Below, piece after piece: positions 17,024-25,816 of a stretch of DNA of 64,000 nucleotides. The notes under the pieces are model-generated. The model saw only the letters and a program-made list of their open reading frames with translations, did no database searches and was not told where the DNA came from. Position 1 is the stretch's first letter; each line of letters starts with the position of its first letter. This DNA is from a virus. A program made the translations under genes and the position numbers. The stretch covers positions 1-64,000 of IMG/VR virus record IMGVR_UViG_3300045131_002929; one strand, 5' to 3'.

Positions 17024-18231
17024 CAGGCGTACTCCTTGTCTGGTCTGATCGACGCGGAGTCGGCGTATCCGACCTGGTCGCCCCGCTCCTTGGTCTTGGC
17101 GGCGCCGGTCCCGAGCATGTCCTTTAGCTCAAACTGGTCCAACATCCCGCCCTGCGTCAGGTACCGGCGCATGGCCGCGCGGATCCACAGCTTGTTGCCT
17201 GCGAGCGACGGGGTGGTGCGCCTTATGTCATTGTAAGCCTGCAGAGCGTCCATCAGCGGATACCCGTTCAAGACTGGGTCGAATTTGTAGAGCTTCAGAA
17301 AATCGGCTTTGGACTCGACGGCCTTCAAAGCCCCCGAGAGCTTGGCCGGCATGCCGTTGTCAGGGTCCAGCCCTTCGGCTACGCTCGGCGCGCCGCCGGC
17401 GCCCAGCATGGACACTATATTGTCAGCGACTCCCATCTCGCCCGCGGCGGTCTTTGAAAAAAAAACAGCGAGCTCGGCCTCGGCGGCGGCGGCCTTGTCC
17501 AGCTCGCCGACGATCTGGCTCAGCGCGATGTAAGGCGCGTCGGCGGGTAGGAAGACGGCCGACGCGGTCTTCGCCAGCGGCGCCGACATGCGGCAGAACC
17601 GCGACTTCGAGGCGGTCTTGGCGATGAGCTCGGCTCCGCGGGCGACGCCGTGGGCGTTGACGACGTTCTGCGCGAACGAGGCGCGCGCCTCGTCGGACAG
17701 CGGCTCCAGTAATCCGGCGAGCTTATGGAATAGACACTCCGCCGAGGTCCTGGCCTTGCCGATGGAACGCCTGAGCTCCTCCTCCGAGGCTTTCACTACG
17801 GACTCGGCCGCGGCCTGCTTGCGGAAAGCGGTGGCCGGGCTGGGCTGCGCGGTCGCGAACCTCTCGGCGGAGGCTGCTTTGACCATTGCCGGCTGGAAGG
17901 CCCTGGAGGCGAAATCCACTGGGCGGGACTCGGCGGCCGACTTGGACGCGGCGGCCGGTCTGTCCTCGAAGACGCGGGACAGGATCGCCTCTGGCCGGGC
18001 CAAGGGGAAATCCTCGGCGCGGCGGTCTGACGACGCGGCCTTCAGAAAGGCCACGCTCTTCGCCTTGTTGTACATCTCGGCCACGCGGCACACCTCAGGC
18101 GCCGTGAGCCCTCTGCCCGCGGCGGCCTTGTAGACGGCCTCGCTAGGATCCTCGAGGCCCCTGGACAGCTCCGCGGCTTTGTCCAGCACACTGAGAAGCA
18201 GCCGTTCCCTCTCTTTTGGCATCCTATCCAT
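17023..18231 (-). CDS. Helical head-block protein of unknown function
   Basis: The product has 402 residues and is mostly helical and Ala/Lys/Glu-rich, with about ten hydrophobic-x-K-x-A motifs (VLDKAAEL, FLKAASSD, AFRKQAAAES, ELIAKTASK, PLAKTASA, FFSKTAAGE). The last 120 residues are more ordinary globular sequence (KFDPVLNGYPLMDALQAYND, then TTPSLAGNKLWIRAAMRRYL). It overlaps its neighbours on both sides, eight bases upstream and one base downstream, so it is translationally coupled to the protease-like gene. An inner-head or portal-associated protein is possible; no homologue was recognised. Confidence 0.6.
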   Translation of the reverse strand: MDRMPKERERLLLSVLDKAAELSRGLEDPSEAVYKAAAGRGLTAPEVCRVAEMYNKAKSVAFLKAASSDRRAEDFPLARPEAILSRVFEDRPAAASKSAAESRPVDFASRAFQPAMVKAASAERFATAQPSPATAFRKQAAAESVVKASEEELRRSIGKARTSAECLFHKLAGLLEPLSDEARASFAQNVVNAHGVARGAELIAKTASKSRFCRMSAPLAKTASAVFLPADAPYIALSQIVGELDKAAAAEAELAVFFSKTAAGEMGVADNIVSMLGAGGAPSVAEGLDPDNGMPAKLSGALKAVESKADFLKLYKFDPVLNGYPLMDALQAYNDIRRTTPSLAGNKLWIRAAMRRYLTQGGMLDQFELKDMLGTGAAKTKERGDQVGYADSASIRPDKEYA

Positions 18232-19072
18232 TCGTAGCTCCTGATGTTTCTAGCAGCCTTGGTTCCGCCGGACCCGCGTCCAGCGCTCCCGAGGCCATTT
18301 TTATTCCGCCCGATATGCCTGCCAGCACGTCCGCGATTTCCGATGCCGCCTTCGGCATGTCCGATTTGTCGGACTTGGACCCCGACAAAGCCACACTAAA
18401 GCGTTGAACCTCCATCGGATCCGACGCCGACACGCTCAAGGCCTCCCACGATTTGCTCCATACATACAGCGACCGCAGATTGCGGCCGTCGTTGTCCAGC
18501 CAGTCCTTGTCGGCCGCCGTCATCTTGGATCTGTCGAGGATGATGCGCCGGAATCTATCCACGCCGCCGGCCACAGCTATCTGTTTATAGCCGATCGACG
18601 TGAACATGCTATGTTCATAAGCCTTCAAATACACATGCAGCAACGCTTTCTGCGACGCGATGACCAGTTCGTCCTCCACGTCGTAGAAGCATTCCAGATA
18701 AGTCTGGGCGAGGCCTTTTGGACAAGCCAGATCCCGCGCGATCGCGGCGGGCTTGGCGCCGCCCAGGGCCAGCGCCTCCATGGCGTGCCTGATGTTGTCA
18801 GGCCTGCGGGACTCCTTCAACATGAACGCCAAATGCACGAAACCGTGCTTCGACATCAAATAGTTGTCGTCTGACTCTATCTTGGCCTTGCTGACCATTC
18901 TGTCCATGAGGTAGGCGGTAAGCCTCCTCAGCGTCTTGTCCTCGTTCTCTTTGAATTGTACGGTCTTGTTCTTGCCTTTTTTGGCCAAGGCGGCCAGTTT
19001 AACGGCCTTTTGATGCCGCCAATCTGGCTCGCGTAGAACAAGAGGCGTCTCAAGCCTGGCGTCCTGCTCCAT
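18224..19072 (-). CDS. Conserved-looking head-block protein with possible helix-turn-helix
   Basis: The product has 282 residues. Residues ~110-140 (GGAKPAAIARDLACPKGLAQ, then TYLECFYDV) have the look of a helix-turn-helix, followed by a helical bundle containing ELVIASQKALLHVYLKAYEH. The C-terminal 60 residues are a low-complexity Ser/Ala tail. It lies between two large head-block genes with little or no spacing. The helix-turn-helix could bind DNA or only be structural. The function was not identified. Confidence 0.55.
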   Translation of the reverse strand: MEQDARLETPLVLREPDWRHQKAVKLAALAKKGKNKTVQFKENEDKTLRRLTAYLMDRMVSKAKIESDDNYLMSKHGFVHLAFMLKESRRPDNIRHAMEALALGGAKPAAIARDLACPKGLAQTYLECFYDVEDELVIASQKALLHVYLKAYEHSMFTSIGYKQIAVAGGVDRFRRIILDRSKMTAADKDWLDNDGRNLRSLYVWSKSWEALSVSASDPMEVQRFSVALSGSKSDKSDMPKAASEIADVLAGISGGIKMASGALDAGPAEPRLLETSGATNG

Positions 19073-19078
19073 TGTGCC

Positions 19079-21334
19079 CTACCCCATAGACTCTACGCTG
19101 TCAGTGTCGCCTAGATCCCCTCCGATGCTGCCTCGCGTCTCGTTCGTGAGCGAGTCGAAGTCCGTCGACTTCTCCTTTAAGAAAAGAATGAGATCGCCGA
19201 GCGTGGCGAACACGCTGCGCAGCGAATCCTCGAGCTTGCTCATAGACTGCGTTCCGAACTGCTCGGCGTACTTGTCGTTGTGCCAGTAGAACAGGAACAG
19301 CATTCTGCCGAGGCGGTCCATCGCCTTCGTCAGATCCTGCAGATACCCGCCGGTGGCCTCGAGCGGTTTGCTGGTGCCCGCCAGCGCCGCGAGGATGGAC
19401 GTGTCCATGACCTCTTTGACGCCCTGGTTGCTGGCGTCCATGGCGGCGTTGAGCGCCTGGGCCGGCATCATCCTGTTCGTAGTCTCCAGCGGGGCCTGCT
19501 CCGTGGACATCCGCGCGCCCGAGCCGGGCTGGTCGCGCTGCAGCTGGTAGAGGCCGGTGCCCGAGTCGCTGGTGTAGTCCTCAGCCATTTTCAACATGTA
19601 GGAAACACTGGCGCCCCTGAACCCGCCGCCCTTCCGCTCGGCCGCCAGCAGGATGGCCTCGGCCTCCTCCTTGCGTATGCCGCAGTCGCGGGCCAGGTGC
19701 AGCATCGCCGCGAGCTTCGAAAGCGAGGGCCTGCCGCCCTTCGGGCTCTCCACGCTGAAGCCGCTGCGGTCGGCGTACACCTTGAGCCGCTTCAGGCCGG
19801 CCTGTTTGCCCATGTGGTAGATCATCACGTCGGAGTCGCCGAGCTGGAAAGGCCGGGCGCCTTCGTACATCTTGTAGTAGACGGTCCCTGTCGGCACTGC
19901 CAGCTCGCCTTTGAACACGCGCAGCTTGCCGTTGGCGCCGGTGAAGCGGATCGTCTTGACGTTGCCGGCGCAGCAGCCGCAGGCCGGCAGTACGTCGCGG
20001 CCGGTCAGGAATCTGGAGCGGTGGTCGGACCCATAGGGCAGATGGACCAGCGCCGCGTCGCCCGAGAGGTCTACGAGCAGGAGCTGCTGGCCTTTCGAGT
20101 CGAGGTAGGCGTCCTTGTCGAACGCCTTGACGTTTTTCAGTTTGTCGTAGGCGGCCTCGGGCAGTCGGGAGCACTGCGTCACGTGAACCTGCTTGGCCGG
20201 GACGCGGTGGTAGCCCTTCTCAGGCTCCGCCGTCGAGATCAGGAACACGTCGTCGGTCGGATGCAGATTGCCGTGCGACGAGCCGCCGCCTTTGACGTTG
20301 GCCCGGAGGATCAGGAAAGCCGCGGTGGTTCCGTCCTGCATCAGCACGTTGTAGATGCCGCTGGCGGCCGGGTTCGTGAAGTTGAAATTGTTGGACTCGG
20401 AGTTGTAGACCTGGGTGGTCTGCCGCCTGGAGTCGCGGATGAGCACGCCCTCGTCGATCAGCTTGGCCTTCTCGTCGTCGGAGAGGCCCGCGACCCGCGG
20501 GTCGTCCACTCCGTTGATGACGTCCAGCCCGCCGGACTGCTCCGACTTGGAGGCGGCTTCCGTCTTTACGTCGCTATCCGGCAAGCCGTCGTCGCGGTGC
20601 TCGCCGCCGCTCGGCTCCGTCTTAAGCATGACCCTCGACTCGCGGACCGGGCCGCCATCCGCCTTGGACGCGCTTACGGCGTACTCGGTCAGGCTGCCGC
20701 GGTTGCCCTTGGACGCCTCTTTGGCTTTCGTCGAGTCAGCCTCGTCGGCGGCCTTGGCCATGGCGCGCAAATCATCCGGGGAGTAATATTTGAGGACGGC
20801 GTTGGCGAAATCGGGCTTGTTCTCCATAGTCCGCGCGAACGTCATGAACGCCTCGGAGCCCAGCTTGCCGAAGCCCTGGATCAGATTGTCGACGGGCTCC
20901 GCCGGCGGGAGCCATCCGCTGTTGCCGGGGGACAGATCGGCCTCCTCGGAGATCTTCTCGTGGGGCGCGAGCATAAGGTGGATGAGATCCGGCTTCTTGG
21001 TCTTGACCTTGGCCCGGTCGACGCCGACGCCGAAACTCTTGATCCGCCCTTTGCGGACTAGGCTGAACCAGCCGTCGTTGAGCGGCGTCATGAGATCCAT
21101 GTCGCGCATGTACATCATCTCCTGGCCCTTGAGCCTGCCTTTGATGAAGAAGGCGGGCACGTAGACCCACATGCCGTCGACGACGAAAGCCATGACTCCG
21201 ACGCCTTTGGTGTCGTCCTCGCTCTTATCGATGAGCTGGAAGCCGACTCGGAACGGGTAGAGCGCGGGAACGCGCTCCTGGAGGCGGGCGTCGGCCAGTT
21301 GGGCGAGCTTCAATTCGAAATTACTGTCGAACAT
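19079..21334 (-). CDS. Large head-block protein of unknown function
   Basis: The product has 751 residues. The N-terminal ~170 residues form a well-ordered domain (MFDSNFELKLAQLADARLQE, LYPFRVGFQLIDKSEDD, VMAFVVDGMWVYVPAFFIKG). A polar Ser/Lys-rich linker follows at ~210-290. A second globular region (~300-560) includes a Cys cluster, PACGCCAGN. The C-terminus (~600-751) is helical, with RLGRMLFLFYWHNDKYAEQF. A candidate promoter lies about 35 bases upstream. The length suits a portal or internal virion protein, but no portal-type pattern is convincing and the function remains open. Confidence 0.6.
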   Translation of the reverse strand: MFDSNFELKLAQLADARLQERVPALYPFRVGFQLIDKSEDDTKGVGVMAFVVDGMWVYVPAFFIKGRLKGQEMMYMRDMDLMTPLNDGWFSLVRKGRIKSFGVGVDRAKVKTKKPDLIHLMLAPHEKISEEADLSPGNSGWLPPAEPVDNLIQGFGKLGSEAFMTFARTMENKPDFANAVLKYYSPDDLRAMAKAADEADSTKAKEASKGNRGSLTEYAVSASKADGGPVRESRVMLKTEPSGGEHRDDGLPDSDVKTEAASKSEQSGGLDVINGVDDPRVAGLSDDEKAKLIDEGVLIRDSRRQTTQVYNSESNNFNFTNPAASGIYNVLMQDGTTAAFLILRANVKGGGSSHGNLHPTDDVFLISTAEPEKGYHRVPAKQVHVTQCSRLPEAAYDKLKNVKAFDKDAYLDSKGQQLLLVDLSGDAALVHLPYGSDHRSRFLTGRDVLPACGCCAGNVKTIRFTGANGKLRVFKGELAVPTGTVYYKMYEGARPFQLGDSDVMIYHMGKQAGLKRLKVYADRSGFSVESPKGGRPSLSKLAAMLHLARDCGIRKEEAEAILLAAERKGGGFRGASVSYMLKMAEDYTSDSGTGLYQLQRDQPGSGARMSTEQAPLETTNRMMPAQALNAAMDASNQGVKEVMDTSILAALAGTSKPLEATGGYLQDLTKAMDRLGRMLFLFYWHNDKYAEQFGTQSMSKLEDSLRSVFATLGDLILFLKEKSTDFDSLTNETRGSIGGDLGDTDSVESMG

Positions 21335-21360
21335 TTGATGACCCCTGTGTTTTTTAGCGT

Positions 21361-21534
21361 CTATTTTTGAATATAACGCGGAGAAGATCCCAAAAGCCGC
21401 CGAGCCAGGTAGTCGCGCCCGCTTTTGTCCGCATCCTGGGCTGCCGGCTTGTCTTCGCGCCGCGGGCTGCGCTCGTTCAGGTATTTCACCAACGGGATTA
21501 TGATGTCGTCGGCCAATGGCGCGAGTCCTTCCAT
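21361..21534 (-). CDS. Small hypothetical protein coupled to the RNA polymerase gene
   Basis: This 57-residue reading frame begins MEGLAPLADDIIIPLVKYLN. Its ATG overlaps the stop of the RNA polymerase beta'-like gene (TGATG), with the ribosome-binding sequence GGGAGG inside that gene's end. It continues ERSPRREDKPAAQDADKS and ends at a TAG at 21361-21363. It fills the gap before the next gene exactly. The first half is a probable helix and the second half is basic and polar. Function unknown. Confidence 0.6.
   Translation of the reverse strand: MEGLAPLADDIIIPLVKYLNERSPRREDKPAAQDADKSGRDYLARRLLGSSPRYIQK
21368..21378 (-). promoter_or_regulatory. TATATT-type candidate promoter before the 751-residue gene
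   Basis: The minus strand reads GCGTTATATTCAAAAATAG, lying inside the 3' end of the small coupled gene and about 35 bases upstream of the ATG at 21334. It is the same motif type as the candidates at 12379, 27351, 28441 and 34301. Confidence 0.4.
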
Positions 21535-24533
21535 CAGAGCCTCCCGCTGACGATCTTCGGGATGTAGGACGTGCCCGCCGGATCCGAGGTGGAGCCGCGC
21601 GAGGCCGAATCTATCAGCGAGCTTTTGAGATTGAAGCCGCCCAGCCGCGTCTGCCAGTCCGGATCGTCGGTGCCGATGTCCAGCACGCTCGACACGACCG
21701 GCCGGAACTGCGGCGGGTCGGCGTGGGCGAGCACCGTCTTGACTCCGGCCGCCGCCAGCTTTTCAGCCGCCGACTTCGAAACCCTGTCGCCTATGAGCAT
21801 GTGCATATAGGGAGCCTCGAGATACATGCCCGCCGCCTGCCTGGCCGACACTGTCTGCGTGCCCGGCCGCGGCTCCCAGTCCGCGGTGAGCGCCGAATGG
21901 CTGACGACGTCGCCCGGGAAATGGCCGTTCACGCCGTCCAGATCGGTGATCTCCACCCGCGACAGGAACGACTTGGCCATGACCTCCGAATTGCGGCGGT
22001 GGTTGGCCGCCCCGTTCTCCTTCAACGTGGCGGCCAGCAGGCCCACGTAGTACTGGCGCGCTTCGCCCAGTCCTTTGAGCTCCGCTATCCTGGCGGGGTT
22101 CGGTATCCCGGAGGCGAGCGCGTCGCCGGCCTCCACATGGTCGCCTGTCTTTATCTTCAGAGCGGATGTCTGCGGTATGTAGATCTTGTTTTTGCCTATG
22201 GTGGCGTACCAGCCGCCCTGGTCCGCCTTGTCCAGCGAGGCCACCGATCCGTCCTCGGGGGCGAGCGGGGCCCAGTCCGGCGAGCTTTTCGGAACCTGGA
22301 AGATCTGGTTGACGGCTTTGAATCCTTTCGTCTTCTTATCGTCCACGCCCGCCACGCCGCCCGTATGCTTGGAGCTGATGACGGCCTGCGTCATGGGCTC
22401 GGCTATCGCGGCGGCGGAGGTGAGGCCTATGTGGTCGCCTATGGCCGGCAGGTCGCCGGACTCGCGCATGCCCGCGCATTTCGAGCAGACGCCCTCCGGC
22501 ATCCGGCAGGTCACGGCGGACCGGATCACGATCCGGCTGCCCTCCAAAGCAGTCAAATCCCTGGCCGTCAGCACATGGCCCCTGTCGAGTCCGCCTGCGG
22601 GGGCGGCCAGCAGGGCGCCTACGTTGTCCGGGTTCGAGCCGTCGACGGTCATGCCGACGCCGTCCGCGCCGCAGTCGTCGGCCGTAACCACCTCTCTATG
22701 AGCGGCATGCTTCAGCTGCTTGGAGTTGGACACGATGGCCCCGTTAGCCAGCACAAATAAATGGCGGGGGCAGTCCACCTCTATATCGAAAGTCTCAGCC
22801 TCGCCGGCGCACTTCGACCCTTGATACGTGAAAGAGTACGACATATCCCTTGCACTGCCTGTGAAGCCTTCCATCAACATTTTTAGATGGGCCATCTTAC
22901 GACCGCGCATCGGAATCTCATCCAGAAAACGCCTAACGCTGCATGAGTTGGAGACGCAGATGGTATAGACCGGCCTATTTCCGGTTACAGCCACGTCGTA
23001 GCGCCTCATTAGTCTCGTCTTTCCAACCCCAGCGCAGGATTTAATGACAGGCGAGGAATAGATGCCGAACCGCACTTCCATGAGCTCTTTGACTTTACCA
23101 ACCAGTTTCTCAGAAGTCATACCCAGTCTCAGAACAGGCAGCTTCGACAAATTTGAAGGCGTGGCGCACCCGTCAGTCGACCAGATCCCTCCCAGCAGCT
23201 CGGCCACGGACAACTTATCCCAGCCTTCAACGACGTCCGGTATGGTTTTCTCCCAGCTTCTTTTACCAAAAAGACCCAGCTTTTTTAATAGCGATGTGAA
23301 CGCGCTCGGTATGCTTTTTATGCTGCGCCCGTTCGACACATACCCGCTGGGCCCTCCGCACCCGACATAAAATTCTATGTCCGGCGCTTTATACCCAGGC
23401 CTGACTATCCTGGTTAGTGACAAGCCGTGTCTGTCTAGATAAGAATTCAAAAAATCCACGAGAGTGTCGTCCGCGCACGAGAACGTCGCGTTATGTCCGG
23501 ACGTGCATCCGTCTCCGAGCAGCGCGCCTATGAAAAAAGCCAAATCAAAACGCCTTCCATGGTTAGACTCGAACCCGAAAGCAGGTTTCAATGAAAAGTT
23601 CTTCCGTGCGTCACCCAAAGGTCTTACAGCCAAGGGCTTGGAACTGATTTTTCCACGTTTGAACGCAGCCAGGGCTCTATGTTCTGCTGTCGCTACTATG
23701 GAGATGGATTCCCTGCGCGCCGCGCCTTTCCTGAACACGAACTCCTTGACCGCCCTTGTGCCATTGTTGAACTTGGCTGTGACGCGCGTCTCAAAAGCCC
23801 TGCCTGTGGTGTCCGCGCCCATAACCCGATCGCCGACCTCGATATCCCGTATCTTTTTAACGCTGAAGTCGGCCATACGGACCAGCGTGTCGCCGTGCAG
23901 GCATAGGTAGCCCGCGTCAGGTGTGGCCATCTGCAGATCGATCAGACCTTTGCGGGCGCCGTACGCCCCGGCCCAGAACTCGGCGGGCGTGACGCCCTCG
24001 CCGTACCCGTGCAGGCCTGGTATCGGCACCGGCCGCTCTTTATGGTCGACCACCACCATGTCGCCGAAAAGAAGCTGCATGGCCTGCGACAAACTGCCGC
24101 GGGCGCCGATGATGGCGTGGTCTATGAAGGTGTTCTTGTTCATGCCCGTGGCCGTGATCAGGCCCTGCACCTTGGCCATCTCGGGCAGCATCGCCTTGAC
24201 GATCATCTGGCCTTTGTCCTTGGGCGATATCTTGGGGTCCTGGGAGATGGCGCGGACTTTGGCCCGCAGCGCGGTCCTTAGATCGGCCAGCTCCTTAGGC
24301 GGCTCCAGGTCGTCCAGGCCTGGGCTGGCCCTGCCGCCGAAGCTGGATCCGGCCAGCAGCGAGACCCTTTCGACGTTGCGCATGACCTCGGGCCATCGAT
24401 CGGGATCCTCGCGGGCGTACGCGTCGAGCACGGCGTTGAGCTTTTTACTGTCGAAGGGCGCGCTGATGTCTTTGTGGCCGGGCGGCAGCGCCTCGGCCAT
24501 CATCACGCGGCCTATGGTCGTGGTCTCAGCCAT
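21534..24533 (-). CDS. RNA polymerase beta' subunit C-terminal part, interrupted by an intein
   Basis: The precursor has 999 residues and about 606 after intein removal. Residues 143-210 (GARGSLSQ, then the bridge-helix-like GARKGLIDLQMATPDAGYL) and 604-730 align with bacterial beta'. All four cysteines of the second beta' zinc site are present with correct spacing: C621 in VVTADDCG, and C676, C683 and C686 in C-x6-C-x2-C. The trigger-loop region reads AAAIAEPMTQAVISSKH; the usual E-P, Q and final H are kept, but the Met-Arg pair is replaced. The catalytic NADFDGD segment is absent, so this is a split beta' C-terminal subunit as in phiKZ-type phages. The other subunits must be encoded elsewhere. 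Its place in the head block hints at a virion-packaged polymerase (inference). Confidence 0.85.
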   Translation of the reverse strand: MAETTTIGRVMMAEALPPGHKDISAPFDSKKLNAVLDAYAREDPDRWPEVMRNVERVSLLAGSSFGGRASPGLDDLEPPKELADLRTALRAKVRAISQDPKISPKDKGQMIVKAMLPEMAKVQGLITATGMNKNTFIDHAIIGARGSLSQAMQLLFGDMVVVDHKERPVPIPGLHGYGEGVTPAEFWAGAYGARKGLIDLQMATPDAGYLCLHGDTLVRMADFSVKKIRDIEVGDRVMGADTTGRAFETRVTAKFNNGTRAVKEFVFRKGAARRESISIVATAEHRALAAFKRGKISSKPLAVRPLGDARKNFSLKPAFGFESNHGRRFDLAFFIGALLGDGCTSGHNATFSCADDTLVDFLNSYLDRHGLSLTRIVRPGYKAPDIEFYVGCGGPSGYVSNGRSIKSIPSAFTSLLKKLGLFGKRSWEKTIPDVVEGWDKLSVAELLGGIWSTDGCATPSNLSKLPVLRLGMTSEKLVGKVKELMEVRFGIYSSPVIKSCAGVGKTRLMRRYDVAVTGNRPVYTICVSNSCSVRRFLDEIPMRGRKMAHLKMLMEGFTGSARDMSYSFTYQGSKCAGEAETFDIEVDCPRHLFVLANGAIVSNSKQLKHAAHREVVTADDCGADGVGMTVDGSNPDNVGALLAAPAGGLDRGHVLTARDLTALEGSRIVIRSAVTCRMPEGVCSKCAGMRESGDLPAIGDHIGLTSAAAIAEPMTQAVISSKHTGGVAGVDDKKTKGFKAVNQIFQVPKSSPDWAPLAPEDGSVASLDKADQGGWYATIGKNKIYIPQTSALKIKTGDHVEAGDALASGIPNPARIAELKGLGEARQYYVGLLAATLKENGAANHRRNSEVMAKSFLSRVEITDLDGVNGHFPGDVVSHSALTADWEPRPGTQTVSARQAAGMYLEAPYMHMLIGDRVSKSAAEKLAAAGVKTVLAHADPPQFRPVVSSVLDIGTDDPDWQTRLGGFNLKSSLIDSASRGSTSDPAGTSYIPKIVSGRL
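22725..23903 (-). mobile_element. Intein with LAGLIDADG homing endonuclease inside the RNA polymerase gene
   Basis: The intein spans residues 211-603 of the host protein (393 residues). It starts with Cys (CLHGDTLVRM), continues with an intein block around VKKIRDIEVGDRVMG and contains TAEHRAL (block B type). It carries two LAGLIDADG-like helices, FFIGALLGDGC near 333 and AELLGGIWSTDGC near 444. It ends VLANGAIVSN, followed by Ser as the +1 extein residue. The penultimate residue is Ser, not the usual His. The insertion falls between the bridge helix and the first zinc cysteine. The DNA here is visibly poorer in G+C than its surroundings, consistent with later arrival. Confidence 0.9.
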
Positions 24534-24534
24534 C

Positions 24535-24861
24535 TTACTTCTCGCCTATAGGTTTATCCTCTAGGATCATGTCGTGCAGCCTATGCCCCAAAGCGTTGAA
24601 GATGCCTTCGCCTGCCGCGCCTTTGGGGTCGGCGTGGTCGGCCCTACCGCTCTCGTGCCGCACGACCACCACCTTACGGACGGGATCGGGGGCGGCGTCG
24701 TACATGGCCCGCTGAGCCTCCGTGAGCAGCGCGCCGTCCGGCCCGACGAGCCCTGCCGGCGTCCATTTGACGCCGAAGGACTTGAGCTTGTCGGAGACCA
24801 TGGAGCCGCCGTCCACGGCCTCGACCGCGGCCTTGTGCAGCTTTTTATCGAAAAGGGCCAT
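24535..24861 (-). CDS. Hypothetical protein preceding the RNA polymerase gene
   Basis: The product has 108 residues, beginning MALFDKKLHKAAVEAVDGGS. An N-terminal K-x-A-type motif is followed by a segment like LKSFGVKWTPAGLVGPDGAL and a charged region (RKVVVVRHESGRADHADPKG). It overlaps the upstream gene's stop by one base and is separated from the RNA polymerase gene by only a base or two, so the three are one translational unit. Not identified. Confidence 0.6.
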   Translation of the reverse strand: MALFDKKLHKAAVEAVDGGSMVSDKLKSFGVKWTPAGLVGPDGALLTEAQRAMYDAAPDPVRKVVVVRHESGRADHADPKGAAGEGIFNALGHRLHDMILEDKPIGEK

Positions 24862-25754
24862 CAGTACCCCCTGTCCACGGCGCGCATCCGGCTCATGGCG
24901 TTCTGGATTCTGGCGGCGGCCGTGGGCGGGCCGCGCTTGAGCGGGCGCAGCGCGGCCTGCACCTGCATGCCAGGCATGGGGGCGCCGGCTGGACCTGGCG
25001 CCGGCATCATCGGCGGGGCGAGCCCTGGCGGGGCCATGCCAGGCGGCGGTATGCCCGCGCCTGGATCCTGCTGGGCCATGGCGTCGAGCGCCTGGGGCGT
25101 GAAAGGCTGCTGGGTCTGGTCGAGCGCGCCTTCGTCAGGCGGCGCGGCGTCGGGCGGCGGGGTGCCGCCGGCCGCCTCCACGTCGGACTGGCCCACGTCG
25201 CCGGGCTTGACGCCGAGCGCGGCCGGGGATATCCCCAGCTGGCCGGCCATCGCGAAAAGCATCCGCTCGATCTCGTCGAGCCTGTCTGAAAGTTCGGCGA
25301 CCGTCGCCTTGCCGGAGCCATCGCTTTTGTTCGACTCATGGGCGTCCAGGATCTTGGGCATCATGTCCATCAGCGCCTCCATGGTGACCGGCGTGCCGCT
25401 CGGCGGCGGGGCGCCTGGGTCCATTCCAGGGGGCGGGCCTGCCGGCGGCGGCGCGCCTGGCGGGGGCGGGGCCATGCTGGGATCCACGCCGGCGCCTAGG
25501 CCCATGCTCTGCAGGATCTGGCTCATGGTGGCGGGGTCGATGGGGCCTTGCGGGCCGACCGGGCCTTGCGGGGTCACCTGGATGCCTTGCTGCTGCAGCG
25601 CCTGCGCCACCTGCGGCGACGCCATCATCTGCATCATGGTGGCCGGGTCCATGGCCGGGGCCGGCGCGGCGGGCGGCGGCGTGGGCGGCATAGGCGAGAA
25701 AGCCACTTTGCGCATCAATCTGGTTGTCAATCTATGAAATCTGGTGTCTTCCAT
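24861..25754 (-). CDS. Proline- and methionine-rich virion-block protein
   Basis: The product has 297 residues. Two long Pro/Gly/Ala/Met-rich disordered stretches (residues ~25-115 and ~195-275, with PPPPGAPPPAGPPPGMDPG) flank a helical segment (TVAELSDRLDEIERMLFAMA) that could be a short coiled coil. The N-terminus carries RLMRKVAFSP, one of the block's K-x-A motifs. Such proteins are often flexible internal head or scaffold-associated components, but no family was recognised. Confidence 0.6.
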   Translation of the reverse strand: MEDTRFHRLTTRLMRKVAFSPMPPTPPPAAPAPAMDPATMMQMMASPQVAQALQQQGIQVTPQGPVGPQGPIDPATMSQILQSMGLGAGVDPSMAPPPPGAPPPAGPPPGMDPGAPPPSGTPVTMEALMDMMPKILDAHESNKSDGSGKATVAELSDRLDEIERMLFAMAGQLGISPAALGVKPGDVGQSDVEAAGGTPPPDAAPPDEGALDQTQQPFTPQALDAMAQQDPGAGIPPPGMAPPGLAPPMMPAPGPAGAPMPGMQVQAALRPLKRGPPTAAARIQNAMSRMRAVDRGY

Positions 25755-25816
25755 GCTCCGATTCTCCTTTTTATAAAGTAGCCGCCGTGCGTGATAGAGA
25801 AAAACGTAAAATAAAA

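Noticed and set aside
19280-21061. 593-codon plus-strand open frame opposite the 751-residue gene
   Set aside because: High-GC antisense shadow; Arg/Gly/Val-rich with no coherent fold and no upstream signals.
19079-21334. 751-residue protein as portal
   Set aside because: Size and position would fit, but no portal-type sequence pattern was convincing, so it was left as unknown.
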